A DNA stretch of 64,000 nt from an uncultured Pelagibacteraceae bacterium (GTDB lineage Bacteria; Pseudomonadota; Alphaproteobacteria; Pelagibacterales; Pelagibacteraceae): the NCBI GenBank assembly GCA_902567495.1, contig CACFMO010000006.1, forward strand, positions 1-64,000. The letters run 5' to 3'. A program made the translations under genes and the position numbers. Position 1 is the first letter of the stretch, and every line of letters starts with the position of its first letter. The notes below the pieces were generated by a model. It searched no databases and was not told the DNA's origin. It saw only the letters and a program-made list of their open reading frames with translations. Below are positions 1 through 8,527 of the stretch, piece after piece.

Positions 1-2
1 AA

Positions 3-227
3 ATATTTAACGTGCCTACAATTCTGACAAGAAGAATTTATGGGATTTTACCAATAAAAATGAGTTCAACTCTAAAAAAAGATTTTTGCTACGAAAATGT
101 AGAAATAGAAAAAAAATTAAAAAAAATATTAAAAAGTAGAGAAATAAAAAAAATCTTCAAAACAAAATTAGCTAATAAATATTTTGCGAAATATAATTTA
201 AGAGAAACGTTAAATCTAATTAATTAA
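3..227 (+). CDS. C-terminal end of an unidentified protein (partial, runs off left edge)
   Basis: The reading frame is open from the first complete codon of the window to a TAA at 227, so this is probably the 3' end of a longer gene; a GTG at 12 could also start a 71-residue protein. The visible part is very basic and lysine-rich (runs of KK, a C-terminal KYNLRETLNLIN) with no motif I recognise. Its place directly upstream of a glycan cluster makes a glycosyltransferase or sugar-modifying enzyme likely, but that rests only on position. About 60 nt separate it from the next gene. Confidence 0.45.
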   Translation: MFNVPTILTRRIYGILPIKMSSTLKKDFCYENVEIEKKLKKILKSREIKKIFKTKLANKYFAKYNLRETLNLIN

Positions 228-287
228 CAAATACTTTTCTAATTAAAAAACTGGACAAGCAAACATTATGGTTATAAAGTTTTAACA

Positions 288-854
288 ATGTCGGATATAA
301 AATTCTTAAACAACTATTTTAATAATCTTAAAAATCTTTTAAGTAATGATAAATATCTTGAAGATCTTGTCCGTGTAAAAGAGATTTTAAAAAAAACACA
401 CTCTGAAGGAAAAAAAACTATGATTTTTGGAAATGGAGGAAGTGCAGCAATTGCAAGCCATTTTAGTGTAGATCTTACTAAAAATGCAAGGGTGCGGTGT
501 ACAAATTATAATGAGTCTGATCTTTTAACCTGCTTCTCAAATGATTATGGCTATGAGAGATGGGTAGAAAAGGCAATTGAGTTTTATGGTGACAAAGGAG
601 ACACACTTATTTTAATCTCAGCTGGGGGAAATTCTCCGAACATGACAAACGGTGCTAAGCAAGGCAAAAAAATGGGATTTGGTAAAATTATTACTTTTAC
701 AGGAAATGATAAAAATAATAATTTACAAAAATTAGGTGATATAAATTTTTGGGTTAACAGCAAAGCATATAATCACATTGAAAATATTCACCAAATTCTT
801 CTACTTTCATTAGTAGATTTAATTATTGGGAAAACAGAATATCCTCCCAATTAG
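288..854 (+). CDS. SIS-domain phosphosugar isomerase, GmhA-like
   Basis: 188 residues, the usual size for sedoheptulose-7-phosphate isomerase (GmhA), which makes D-glycero-D-manno-heptose 7-phosphate in the cytoplasm. The SIS fold is shown by a phosphate-binding GNGGSA at about residues 48-53, a second SAGGNS loop at about 111-116, and an NDYGYE segment matching the GmhA NDYGYD. The C-terminal H-x-x-x-H-Q region resembles the GmhA metal site, while the glutamate that usually follows the SHF segment appears as aspartate. It may supply a heptose for the glycan built by this cluster, but other SIS isomerases are possible and no HldE or GmhB lies alongside. Confidence 0.7.
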   Translation: MSDIKFLNNYFNNLKNLLSNDKYLEDLVRVKEILKKTHSEGKKTMIFGNGGSAAIASHFSVDLTKNARVRCTNYNESDLLTCFSNDYGYERWVEKAIEFYGDKGDTLILISAGGNSPNMTNGAKQGKKMGFGKIITFTGNDKNNNLQKLGDINFWVNSKAYNHIENIHQILLLSLVDLIIGKTEYPPN

Positions 855-863
855 GATATTAAA

Positions 864-1940
864 TTGAAAAAAAATAATTCTTACTTAAAAAAATACAGAA
901 ATTTAAAAGTTCTGGTTACTGGGTCTACAGGCTTTAAAGGTGCTTGGCTTTCTTTTTGGCTTCATTCACTTGGATCAAAAGTTATTGGTATAGGTCTTAG
1001 ACCAGAGAAAGGCTCTATTTTATTTAAAGAATTAAATCTTAATAAAAAAATAAAACAATATTATATAAATATTCAAAATTTTAATAAAACTAACCTGATT
1101 ATAAAAAAAGAAAAACCTGATATAATTTTTCACCTCGCTGCACAATCAATTGTTTCCACTAGTTATAAAAAACCTCTTGAAACATTTGGAACTAACGTCA
1201 TTGGTAGCACAAACATACTCGAATCTGTTAGAGTCAATGGAATTCCTAACTTGGTTTTTATAACCTCTGACAAATGTTATCTTAACCTAGGCAAAAAAAA
1301 AAGTTTTAAAGAAAATGATACTTTAGGAGGCTTAGATAATTATTCTTCTTCAAAAGCTAGTGCAGAACTAGTATTTGCATCTTACTTTCAAAGTTATTTT
1401 AAAAATAGAAAAAAGTTAGTCATTGCAAGTACTAGAGCTGGAAATGTTATAGGTGGGGGTGATTTCAAACAAAATAGAATTATTCCTGATGTAATTAAAT
1501 CTTTAAATAGTAAAAAGAAAATCGTTTTGAGAAATCCAAATGCTACTCGACCATGGCAACATGTTCTTGAACCCTTGTCAGGATATTTATCTCTAGGGCA
1601 AAAACTTATGGACCAAAAATTAAATTCACATATCCAACCTAATTGGAATTTTGGGCCTTATGAAAAAAATTGTAAGAAAGTCATTTACATGACAAAGTTA
1701 TTTATGAACGAGTGGAACGATAAAGGAAGCAAAATAGTTATAAAGAAAAGTAATAATTTTCATGAATCTAAATTACTGAGTTTAAACATAAATAAGGCAA
1801 GAAAAGAGCTTGATTGGAAACCAAAACTAAACTTAGAGGAAACAGTACACTTTACGATTAGTTGGTACAAAAATTATTTTTTAGGGAATGAGGCTGAAGA
1901 AATAACAAACTCTCAAATAGAATATTTTGTAAGTAAATAA
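864..1940 (+). CDS. rfbG: CDP-glucose 4,6-dehydratase
   Basis: Cytoplasmic NAD-dependent short-chain dehydratase converting CDP-D-glucose to CDP-4-dehydro-6-deoxy-D-glucose. 358 residues, the family length. It begins at a TTG; no ATG precedes the Rossmann motif GSTGFKG (about 20-26), where TGFKG is typical of RfbG rather than RmlB. The catalytic T-S-D-K segment and Y-S-S-S-K lie near residues 135-165, and RPWQHVLEP near 230 is an RfbG signature. Its substrate would be made by the cytidylyltransferase at 3157-3855 and its product used by the methyltransferase that starts one base after its stop. No RfbH (E1) homologue is seen, so a 3,6-dideoxyhexose is not the obvious end product. Confidence 0.88.
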   Translation: MKKNNSYLKKYRNLKVLVTGSTGFKGAWLSFWLHSLGSKVIGIGLRPEKGSILFKELNLNKKIKQYYINIQNFNKTNLIIKKEKPDIIFHLAAQSIVSTSYKKPLETFGTNVIGSTNILESVRVNGIPNLVFITSDKCYLNLGKKKSFKENDTLGGLDNYSSSKASAELVFASYFQSYFKNRKKLVIASTRAGNVIGGGDFKQNRIIPDVIKSLNSKKKIVLRNPNATRPWQHVLEPLSGYLSLGQKLMDQKLNSHIQPNWNFGPYEKNCKKVIYMTKLFMNEWNDKGSKIVIKKSNNFHESKLLSLNINKARKELDWKPKLNLEETVHFTISWYKNYFLGNEAEEITNSQIEYFVSK

Positions 1941-3155
1941 ATGATCAATTGCAGAATTTGTAATCGAAAAATTAAACAAATAGTAAACTTAGGTAAAATT
2001 TCACTTGTTGGGAACTTTCAAAAAAAAAGATTAAAACAGAAAAAATACAAAATTAGTTTAAATTATTGTATTTTTTGTAAACATGTTCAGATTTCAGAAA
2101 GACTTAATCCTGATCTTTTGTTCAAAAATTACTTATGGGAAACAGGTGTATCCAGTAGTAATATTAAAATTTTAAAAAATTTATTATTAAAACTTAAAAA
2201 ACTTGGTATAAATAAAAAATCCAAAATAATCGAAATTGCTAGTAATGACGGTTCGTTTATAAAAATTTTAAAAAATAAGTTTTCATCAAAAGTTGTAGGC
2301 ATAGACCCAGCTCGAAATTTAGCTAAAAAAGCTAATCAACAAAAAATATTTACTATTAATAATTATTTTAATTTTAATTTTTCTAAAAAAATAAAATATA
2401 AATTTAGTAAATTTAATTTTATATTCGCTAGAAACGTAGTTGCTCATGTAAAAAACCCTAATGAGATTTTTAAGGGTGCAGAAAATATACTCGATGATAA
2501 TGGCATATTTATTGTAGAAGTACCCCATTTACTAAGTATTTTAAATCAAAATCAGTATGACAATATTTTTCATGAACATAACGGATTTCATAGTCTCAAA
2601 TCTATAAGCGATTTATGCAAACTCAATAAAATGAAAATTTTTGATGTAGATATAATTAACTCTCAAGGGGGTTCTATAAGATGTTATATTAGTAAAATTA
2701 AATCAAAAAAAATAATTTCAATTAAAGTTAAAAAAATATTAAACTTAGAAAAAAAATCAAAAATATTTTCTAATAACAAATTAAAGAATTTTAAATATAA
2801 AATAATTTCTCACTCGAAAAATTTATATAATTTATTGAGTAAATTAAAGAAAAGAGGTAAAAAAATATCAATATATGGCGCATCTGGAAAGGGCCAGGCT
2901 CTAATGCAATTTTCAAAAATTGACAAAAACTTAATTGATTATGTTTTTGATAAGAGCAAACTTAAACAAGGTTTTTTTACTCCTGGAACTAATATAAAAG
3001 TAAGGGATCCGAAAAATATTTCAAGAAATGATATAGATTATTTATTAATATTATCGTGGAATATAAAAAAAGAAATAATTCAACAGGAAAAAAAATTTTC
3101 TAGTATGGGAGGTAAATTTATTGTTCCTTTTCCTGAACCAAAAATTATAAATTAA
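1941..3155 (+). CDS. Sugar C-methyltransferase, three-domain SAM-dependent type
   Basis: 404 residues with the architecture of nucleotide-sugar C-methyltransferases (TylC3/NovU type). An N-terminal zinc-binding domain has CxxC pairs at C4/C7 and C43/C46; a class I SAM-binding domain has EIASNDGS near 98-105; a C-terminal domain has YGASGKGQ near 313-320, matching the family YGA-x-x-K-G motif. These enzymes add a methyl group to a carbon of a 4-keto-6-deoxy sugar on a nucleotide. Sitting between RfbG and RfbF, it most likely acts on a CDP-4-keto-6-deoxyhexose to give a branched sugar; the exact carbon cannot be told. The gene is strikingly AT-rich, with long lysine and isoleucine runs. Confidence 0.8.
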   Translation: MINCRICNRKIKQIVNLGKISLVGNFQKKRLKQKKYKISLNYCIFCKHVQISERLNPDLLFKNYLWETGVSSSNIKILKNLLLKLKKLGINKKSKIIEIASNDGSFIKILKNKFSSKVVGIDPARNLAKKANQQKIFTINNYFNFNFSKKIKYKFSKFNFIFARNVVAHVKNPNEIFKGAENILDDNGIFIVEVPHLLSILNQNQYDNIFHEHNGFHSLKSISDLCKLNKMKIFDVDIINSQGGSIRCYISKIKSKKIISIKVKKILNLEKKSKIFSNNKLKNFKYKIISHSKNLYNLLSKLKKRGKKISIYGASGKGQALMQFSKIDKNLIDYVFDKSKLKQGFFTPGTNIKVRDPKNISRNDIDYLLILSWNIKKEIIQQEKKFSSMGGKFIVPFPEPKIIN

Positions 3156-3156
3156 T

Positions 3157-3855
3157 ATGAAAGTAGTCATCTTAGCAGGAGGTTTTGGTACTCGTTTGTC
3201 TGAGTACACCGACACAATACCAAAACCAATGGTACCTATAGGTAATAAACCTATGATTGAGCATATTATGGAAATTTATTCAGGATATGGACATAAAGAT
3301 TTTTATATAGCGCTTGGATATAAAGGTGAGATTATTGAGAAGTACTTCAAAAATTTTAAAGGTGACTGGAATATCAATTTAATTGATACCGGATCAGATA
3401 CACTAACAGGTGGTCGTTTGAAAAGATTAGAGCAATATCTTAATAAGGAAGATTTTTTATTAACTTATGGGGATGGTTTAGCTGATATCAATATAAATAA
3501 TCTTATAAAATTTCATGAAGAACACGGTAAGCTTGTTACTATTTCAGCAGTAAGACCTCCGACAAGATTTGGATCACTAAGTCTAAAAGGTTCTGAAGTT
3601 ATAAAATTTAAAGAGAAAACTCAACTAGGGGAAAGTTGGATTAATGGTGGTTTTTTTGTTGTTAAACCAAAATTTTTGAATTTCTTAGAAAACGATCAAA
3701 CAATTTTAGAATCTGGACCTCTAGAGAAAGTAACTCATTTGAAAGAAATCAAAGCATTTAAACATGAGGGTTTCTGGCAATGCATGGACCACAAATTAGA
3801 CAAAGATCTACTTGATAAAATGATAAAGGAGAAGAGAGCTCCCTGGGTAAAATGA
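3157..3855 (+). CDS. rfbF: Glucose-1-phosphate cytidylyltransferase
   Basis: Nucleotidyltransferase making CDP-glucose from CTP and glucose 1-phosphate, the entry step of CDP-linked deoxysugar synthesis. The start shows the signature LAGGFGTRLSE (about 6-16) followed by KPMVPIGNKPM, and YGDGLADIN near residue 105 holds the metal-binding aspartates. At 232 residues it is about 20 shorter than typical RfbF proteins, mostly at the C terminus. The order rfbG-methyltransferase-rfbF with one-base gaps indicates one operon. Its stop codon overlaps the next start (ATGA at 3852-3855). Confidence 0.88.
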   Translation: MKVVILAGGFGTRLSEYTDTIPKPMVPIGNKPMIEHIMEIYSGYGHKDFYIALGYKGEIIEKYFKNFKGDWNINLIDTGSDTLTGGRLKRLEQYLNKEDFLLTYGDGLADININNLIKFHEEHGKLVTISAVRPPTRFGSLSLKGSEVIKFKEKTQLGESWINGGFFVVKPKFLNFLENDQTILESGPLEKVTHLKEIKAFKHEGFWQCMDHKLDKDLLDKMIKEKRAPWVK

Positions 3856-4754
3856 CAAAAATTTTAGTTGTTGGAGGCACTGGTTTTCTAGGCTTTCATA
3901 TAATAAAAAAGGCAAAAAAGAAAAATTGGAAAATAACAAGTATTTCTTTGAAAAAACCTACGAAAAAAAGATTTCATAAAAACGTAAAATATATATTTGC
4001 TAATGTAGAAAATTTTAAACATTTAAAAAAAAAACTTGTTGGAAATTATGACTTTGTCGTAAATGCAGGTGGCTATGGTCAACATCCTGATTTTGGAAAA
4101 ATGGGTGATAAATTATTTAAATCGCATTTTATAGGCCTTGTTAATTTAATTAAAATTTTATCAAAAAAAAAGATTAAAAGATTTGTTCATATTGGAAGTT
4201 CTGCTGAATATGGATCTGCAAAATCTCCTCAATTAGAAAATACAATTTGTAATCCTAAAACACCATATGGAATTACCAAATTTTTTTGTACGAATTTTTT
4301 GTTAAAATTAAATCAAATTAGTGAATTTCCGATTGTAATTTTAAGACTTTTTTTAGTTTACGGGCCCAATCAGGCAACAAATCGTATTTTACCCCAAATA
4401 ATTACAAATTCCCTAAATAATAAAAAATTTCCAACAACTTTAGGTAATCAATACTGTGACTTTTGTTTCGTTGATGATGTGGTAAATGCAATCTTTAAAG
4501 CACTCAATACAAGAAGAGCTGTTGGAAAAATTTTTAACATTGGAACTGGAAAACCTATACAAATTAAAAAAGTAATTAAAAAAACTGTAAATTTAATAGG
4601 GGGTGGCAAACCATTGTTTGGAAAAATAAAATATAAAAAAAATACAAATATGAAATTATATCCAGATATTTCCAAGGCAAAAAAAGTTTTAAAATGGTCA
4701 TCTAAATTGAATTTTTTAGAAGGATTAAACCTTACAATCAACTCGTATAGATGA
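3852..4754 (+). CDS. NAD-dependent epimerase/dehydratase (extended SDR), copy 1
   Basis: 300-residue extended short-chain dehydrogenase with GGTGFLG at about 8-14, a catalytic serine in GSSAEYG (about 116-122) and Y-x-x-x-K in PYGITK. It probably reduces or epimerises a nucleotide-linked 4-keto sugar, most simply the product of the RfbG and methyltransferase steps. It is clearly a paralogue of the protein at 5693-6607: both share VVGGTGF, GSSAEYG, LVYGP/QVYGP, FVDD/YIDD and C-terminal DI-x-KAKK-x-L-x-W motifs. Start and stop codons overlap both neighbours by 4 nt, implying translational coupling. Confidence 0.78.
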   Translation: MTKILVVGGTGFLGFHIIKKAKKKNWKITSISLKKPTKKRFHKNVKYIFANVENFKHLKKKLVGNYDFVVNAGGYGQHPDFGKMGDKLFKSHFIGLVNLIKILSKKKIKRFVHIGSSAEYGSAKSPQLENTICNPKTPYGITKFFCTNFLLKLNQISEFPIVILRLFLVYGPNQATNRILPQIITNSLNNKKFPTTLGNQYCDFCFVDDVVNAIFKALNTRRAVGKIFNIGTGKPIQIKKVIKKTVNLIGGGKPLFGKIKYKKNTNMKLYPDISKAKKVLKWSSKLNFLEGLNLTINSYR

Positions 4755-5656
4755 AAGAGCCCTTAGTAACTATAATAATGAACTGTTATAATGGTGAAAA
4801 ATATTTAAATGAAGCCCTTCAAAGTATTGTAAATCAATCGTATAAAAATTGGGAATTAATTTTTTGGGATAATTTATCTTCTGATAACAGTAAAAAAATA
4901 TTCGATAGTTACAATGATAAAAGATTTAAATACCATTTGACTGACAAACATACTGTTTTGTATGAGGCAAGAAATTTGGCAATTCAAAAAGCAAAAGGTG
5001 AGTTTATAGCTTTTCTTGATACAGATGATATTTGGTCAAAAGAAAAATTATCAAGTCAGATTAAGTTATTTGATAATGAAAAAGTTGGCTTAGTTTATGG
5101 AAATTATTGGCGTTATAATCCAATTAGTTTATTTCAAAAAAAAAAATTAGCAAAAAAAACAAAATTACCAAAAGGAAGGATAACTGAATATCTTCTACAG
5201 GAATATTTTATTGGAATGTTAACAGTCGTTATTAGAAAGAAATTTACAGAACAAAATAAAAATATCTTTGATATAAAATTTGATATGCTTTCAGATGTCG
5301 ATTTTATATTGAGATTTTCTAAAAAATATGATTTTGAATGTGTAAATAATCCAGTAGCAACTTACAGAATTCATAATGACCAGCTTCAAAACAAAAATTT
5401 TCAAGCACAAGCTGATCAATACTTTAAATGGTATGAAAAATTAAAATTTACAAAAGAGTTTGGGTCAGAAAACAAATTAAATATTATAAGAAATAAAGCA
5501 TTATTTTTTAAAACCCTAAGTTTGATTTATAAGAAAAAATATTTTGAAAGCTTTAAAAATATTATTTTTTATCCGAATAATTTTGACAAAATTAAACTTT
5601 TTATAATTTTAGTCATGCCAAGTTATTTTTCAAAAAGATTAATTAATTTAAGATAA
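4751..5656 (+). CDS. Family 2 glycosyltransferase
   Basis: 301 residues with a GT-A fold start: VTIIMNCYNGEKYL (about 6-19), SIVNQSYKNWELI, and the metal-binding DTDD near 92-95. Family 2 enzymes transfer a sugar from a nucleotide donor to a lipid-linked acceptor at the cytoplasmic face. It lies between two paralogous sugar epimerases, so donor synthesis and transfer are probably dedicated to the same residue. There is no membrane segment of the polyprenyl-transferase type. Donor and acceptor cannot be predicted. A gap of 36 nt, unusually large for this cluster, follows. Confidence 0.8.
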   Translation: MKEPLVTIIMNCYNGEKYLNEALQSIVNQSYKNWELIFWDNLSSDNSKKIFDSYNDKRFKYHLTDKHTVLYEARNLAIQKAKGEFIAFLDTDDIWSKEKLSSQIKLFDNEKVGLVYGNYWRYNPISLFQKKKLAKKTKLPKGRITEYLLQEYFIGMLTVVIRKKFTEQNKNIFDIKFDMLSDVDFILRFSKKYDFECVNNPVATYRIHNDQLQNKNFQAQADQYFKWYEKLKFTKEFGSENKLNIIRNKALFFKTLSLIYKKKYFESFKNIIFYPNNFDKIKLFIILVMPSYFSKRLINLR

Positions 5657-5692
5657 ATTTTCTAATTTATTTGGATGGAAACTTAAACACTA

Positions 5693-6607
5693 ATGAAAAA
5701 AATTCTAGTAGTTGGAGGGACTGGTTTTATCGGTTATCATCTTTCACAAAGAGCCTTAAATAAAGGTTGGGATGTTACAAGCCTTTCACTGGGGAGTCCA
5801 AAAATGAAAAGGCGTATTATCGGAGTTAAATATTTAAAGCTCGATATAACAAAAAAAAATCAAATCCAGAAAAAATTATTAGATAATTATACATATGTGG
5901 TCAATTTAGGAGGACATACGTCAAATATAAATAAAAAAAAGTATCAAAAAAAAATTTATGATAGCCATCTTAAAGGCTCCATTAATTTAATGAATTTCTT
6001 TTTAAAGAAAAATATCAAAAGCTTTGTTCAAATTGGAAGTTCGGCTGAATATGGACTTACACCTTCGCCTCAAAAGGAAGACGATAAATGTAAACCAGCT
6101 AATACATATGGAATAGCCAAACTTGAGGCAACAAAATATCTTTTAAAACTTGTAAAAAATAAAAACTTTCAAGGGAACGTCTTGAGATTTTTTCAGGTTT
6201 ACGGACCAAGACAAGGTAAAAATAGAGTAGTTTCACAAATACTTTACTCTTGTTATCAAAATAAAATGTTCCCCACCTCTGACGGAAAACAAATTAGAGA
6301 TTTTTGCTATATAGATGATGCAGTAAATTCTATTTTTAAAATTTTAAATCTAAAAAAAAATTATGGACAAATATATAATATTGGTTACGGAAAAGGAATT
6401 TCTATAAAATCATTAATAAAAGAAATTCAAAAAATTACAAATAATGGGTTTCCTGTTTATGGAAAGTTTAAAGAGAGAAATTATGAAAATCGAAGTTTAG
6501 TACCAGATATAAAAAAAGCAAAAAAATTTTTAAATTGGAAACCAAATGTTAATATAAGTACAGGATTGAAAAAAACATTAAACTATATAAAAAAAAATGA
6601 AGAATAA
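5693..6607 (+). CDS. NAD-dependent epimerase/dehydratase (extended SDR), copy 2
   Basis: 304-residue extended SDR with GGTGFIG (about 8-14), GSSAEYG and TYGIAK as the catalytic S and Y-x-x-x-K, then VYGP and RDFCYIDD. By eye it aligns end to end with the protein at 3852-4754 and is diverged but not degraded, so the pair reads as a tandem duplication with a glycosyltransferase between the copies. One may reduce the 4-keto group and the other epimerise a neighbouring carbon, or they may act on different sugars. It overlaps the next gene by 11 nt. Confidence 0.77.
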   Translation: MKKILVVGGTGFIGYHLSQRALNKGWDVTSLSLGSPKMKRRIIGVKYLKLDITKKNQIQKKLLDNYTYVVNLGGHTSNINKKKYQKKIYDSHLKGSINLMNFFLKKNIKSFVQIGSSAEYGLTPSPQKEDDKCKPANTYGIAKLEATKYLLKLVKNKNFQGNVLRFFQVYGPRQGKNRVVSQILYSCYQNKMFPTSDGKQIRDFCYIDDAVNSIFKILNLKKNYGQIYNIGYGKGISIKSLIKEIQKITNNGFPVYGKFKERNYENRSLVPDIKKAKKFLNWKPNVNISTGLKKTLNYIKKNEE

Positions 6608-7619
6608 AGTTCTGATAATAACTAACGAAAGTATTTTTAAAAATAATGAAAATCATTTTTGCGATAATTTAGATATTAAATCAATACCCGAGGAATTATC
6701 AAAAAATTTTGAAATAACTCTAATCGGTAGATCATCAAAGAAAGAAAGATATCATAAAATTCAAAATTCAAAAATTTATGCAGAATCAAATATATTTTCA
6801 TTTATTAAAAAAATTAATTTAATTCTAAAGCAAAATATTTGTAATAAATTTTTAATAATTTCAATTACTCCTTATACTTTTCTTGCTTGTGTATTATTTT
6901 TTTTTAATAAAAAAAAACCCTTTGTGTATCTTAGAAGTGATGGGTTTGAGGAATATAAATCTATTTTTGGTTTTTTGGGTCCTTTTATTTATAATTTTAT
7001 GTTTATAATTACTTCTAAAATTTCAAATTTTATTAGTTGTAGAGAACATATACTTAAAAAGAACAAGGGAAAAATAGTTTCTCCATCTCAACTTACAGAC
7101 AAATGGTTCAAGTACACAAAGCCTGTTTCAATTAATAAAGCAAATTTATTATATGTTGGAAGAATTAAAGTTGAAAAAGGTATTTTTTCACTATTAAAAA
7201 TTTTTAAAAATATAAATAGAAATGTTACATTAACAATTGTTTCATCAAAAAAGATGCATGATAAAATTAAACCTCTCAAAAACATCAAATTACTAGACAG
7301 CCAAAACGATGATGATTTAATTAATATCTATGATCAAAGTAATATTTTTATTTTACCATCATTTACCGAAGGCCATCCACAAGTGTTAGATGAGGCTTTA
7401 GCAAGATTGAGACCAGTGATAGTATTCAAAGAAATAGAGCATGTTAAACGAAGCCGCCCAGGCGTATTTGTTTGTGAAAGAAGTATATTTTCTTTAGAGA
7501 AACAAATAGATTTTATATTAAAAAACTTTAAAAATATACAGAACGAAATAGAAAAAAATACTGATAAATTACCCACAAGAAAATCATTCATAAAAGAATT
7601 AGAAAACTTATTAATTTAA
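6597..7619 (+). CDS. Glycosyltransferase, GT-B fold (family 4-like)
   Basis: 340 residues. The C-terminal half carries group 1 glycosyltransferase features: LLYVGRIKVEKGI (about 183-195), an ILPSFTEGHPQVLDEALA block near 250-268 (the E-x7-E region that binds the nucleotide sugar), then the family's C-terminal helix. The N-terminal half is divergent and extremely AT-rich, with a hydrophobic stretch near 90-105 that may dock the protein to the membrane. It is probably one of the cytoplasmic transferases assembling the surface glycan. The last base of its stop is the first base of the next start codon. Confidence 0.75.
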   Translation: MKNKVLIITNESIFKNNENHFCDNLDIKSIPEELSKNFEITLIGRSSKKERYHKIQNSKIYAESNIFSFIKKINLILKQNICNKFLIISITPYTFLACVLFFFNKKKPFVYLRSDGFEEYKSIFGFLGPFIYNFMFIITSKISNFISCREHILKKNKGKIVSPSQLTDKWFKYTKPVSINKANLLYVGRIKVEKGIFSLLKIFKNINRNVTLTIVSSKKMHDKIKPLKNIKLLDSQNDDDLINIYDQSNIFILPSFTEGHPQVLDEALARLRPVIVFKEIEHVKRSRPGVFVCERSIFSLEKQIDFILKNFKNIQNEIEKNTDKLPTRKSFIKELENLLI

Positions 7620-8386
7620 TGAAAATTCAAAATAACTTTGTAGATATAATTATGCCAAATTTTAATAAAGCAGACTATTTGGAAGAAGCATTAAATTCAG
7701 TGAAAAATCAAACATTTAAAGATTGGAAACTTTACATAATCGATGATTGTTCCAATGACAAATCAAATGAAATTTTAAAAAAATATGAAAAAGATGATAA
7801 AATTAAAATTATAAAATTAAAAAAAAATAAAGGACCTAGCTTCTGTAGAAACTTAGGTATACGACTTTCAAACCATAATTATATATCTTTTTTAGACTCG
7901 GATGATTATTGGGAAAAGAATAAGCTAATTGAACAAGTTAGTTTTATGGAAAAAAATAATATGTCATTTACTTACACAGATTATATTCCTTTTTTTCAAA
8001 AAGAAAAAAATATTAGATTTTTAAAGAGAACAAATTTAAAGGACTCTTTTAATTTAAGTCAGTTTACTACCAACTCCTCAATCAATACGACTACAATGAT
8101 TATATCAAGATCTATTGTAAAGAATCTTAAATTTAAAAAGGTAAAAAAATTGGAGGATTATCTTTTTAAATGTCAAATCTTAAGGAGAAATGTAGTAGCT
8201 TACAAATTTAATAAAGCATCAGCTTTTTATAGAATTTTAAAAGAATCCAGATCAAGCCAGCGTTTTCAAAATATTTTGTACCTATGGAAAATTAATCAAA
8301 AATATAATAAATTTAATCCATTAAGAAATCTTTTTTCTATATTTATGATTTCCGTTAATTCTTTAAGAAAATATGGCTTTAAATAA
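7619..8386 (+). CDS. Family 2 glycosyltransferase
   Basis: 255-residue GT-A enzyme: DIIMPNFNKADYLEEAL (about 9-25), SVKNQTFKDWKLYIIDD, then the DSDD metal-binding motif near 96-99. It resembles short GT2 proteins of lipopolysaccharide and capsule clusters, and its order of motifs matches the GT2 at 4751-5656, though the two are not close. It is the last gene of the glycan cluster; a tRNA gene begins 5 nt after its stop, so the island ends sharply at the tRNA-5S region. Substrate unknown. Confidence 0.79.
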   Translation: MKIQNNFVDIIMPNFNKADYLEEALNSVKNQTFKDWKLYIIDDCSNDKSNEILKKYEKDDKIKIIKLKKNKGPSFCRNLGIRLSNHNYISFLDSDDYWEKNKLIEQVSFMEKNNMSFTYTDYIPFFQKEKNIRFLKRTNLKDSFNLSQFTTNSSINTTTMIISRSIVKNLKFKKVKKLEDYLFKCQILRRNVVAYKFNKASAFYRILKESRSSQRFQNILYLWKINQKYNKFNPLRNLFSIFMISVNSLRKYGFK

Positions 8387-8391
8387 TTTCT

Positions 8392-8466
8392 GGGCGTGTA
8401 GTTCAGTGGTAGAACGCTTCGTTGACATCGAAGAGGCCATAAGTTCAATTCTTATCACGCCCACCA
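8392..8466 (+). tRNA. tRNA-Val (GAC anticodon)
   Basis: A full cloverleaf can be drawn by hand: acceptor GGGCGTG pairs with CACGCCC, D arm GTTC/GAAC, anticodon stem CTTCG/CGAAG around loop TTGACAT (anticodon GAC), T arm ATAAG/CTTAT around TTCAATT, discriminator A and an encoded CCA. It marks the border between the glycan island and the 5S rRNA. Confidence 0.96.
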
Positions 8467-8495
8467 AATACCCTCCTCTTAGCTAATTTCAGCTA

Positions 8496-8524
8496 TTTAC
8501 AACACTTAATAAAAATACTATAAA
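8496..8524 (+). promoter_or_regulatory. Candidate sigma-70 promoter for the detached 5S rRNA
   Basis: A TTTACA at 8496-8501 is followed after exactly 17 nt by TATAAA at 8519-8524, each one base from consensus. Transcription would begin near 8530-8532, practically at the 5' end of mature 5S (about 8528). AT-rich DNA yields such matches by chance, but spacing and placement are unusually good. Confidence 0.5.
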
Positions 8525-8527
8525 TTC

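Noticed and set aside
8467-8495. Hairpin TAGCT/AGCTA after tRNA-Val as a terminator
   Set aside because: Only 5 bp and no T-run.
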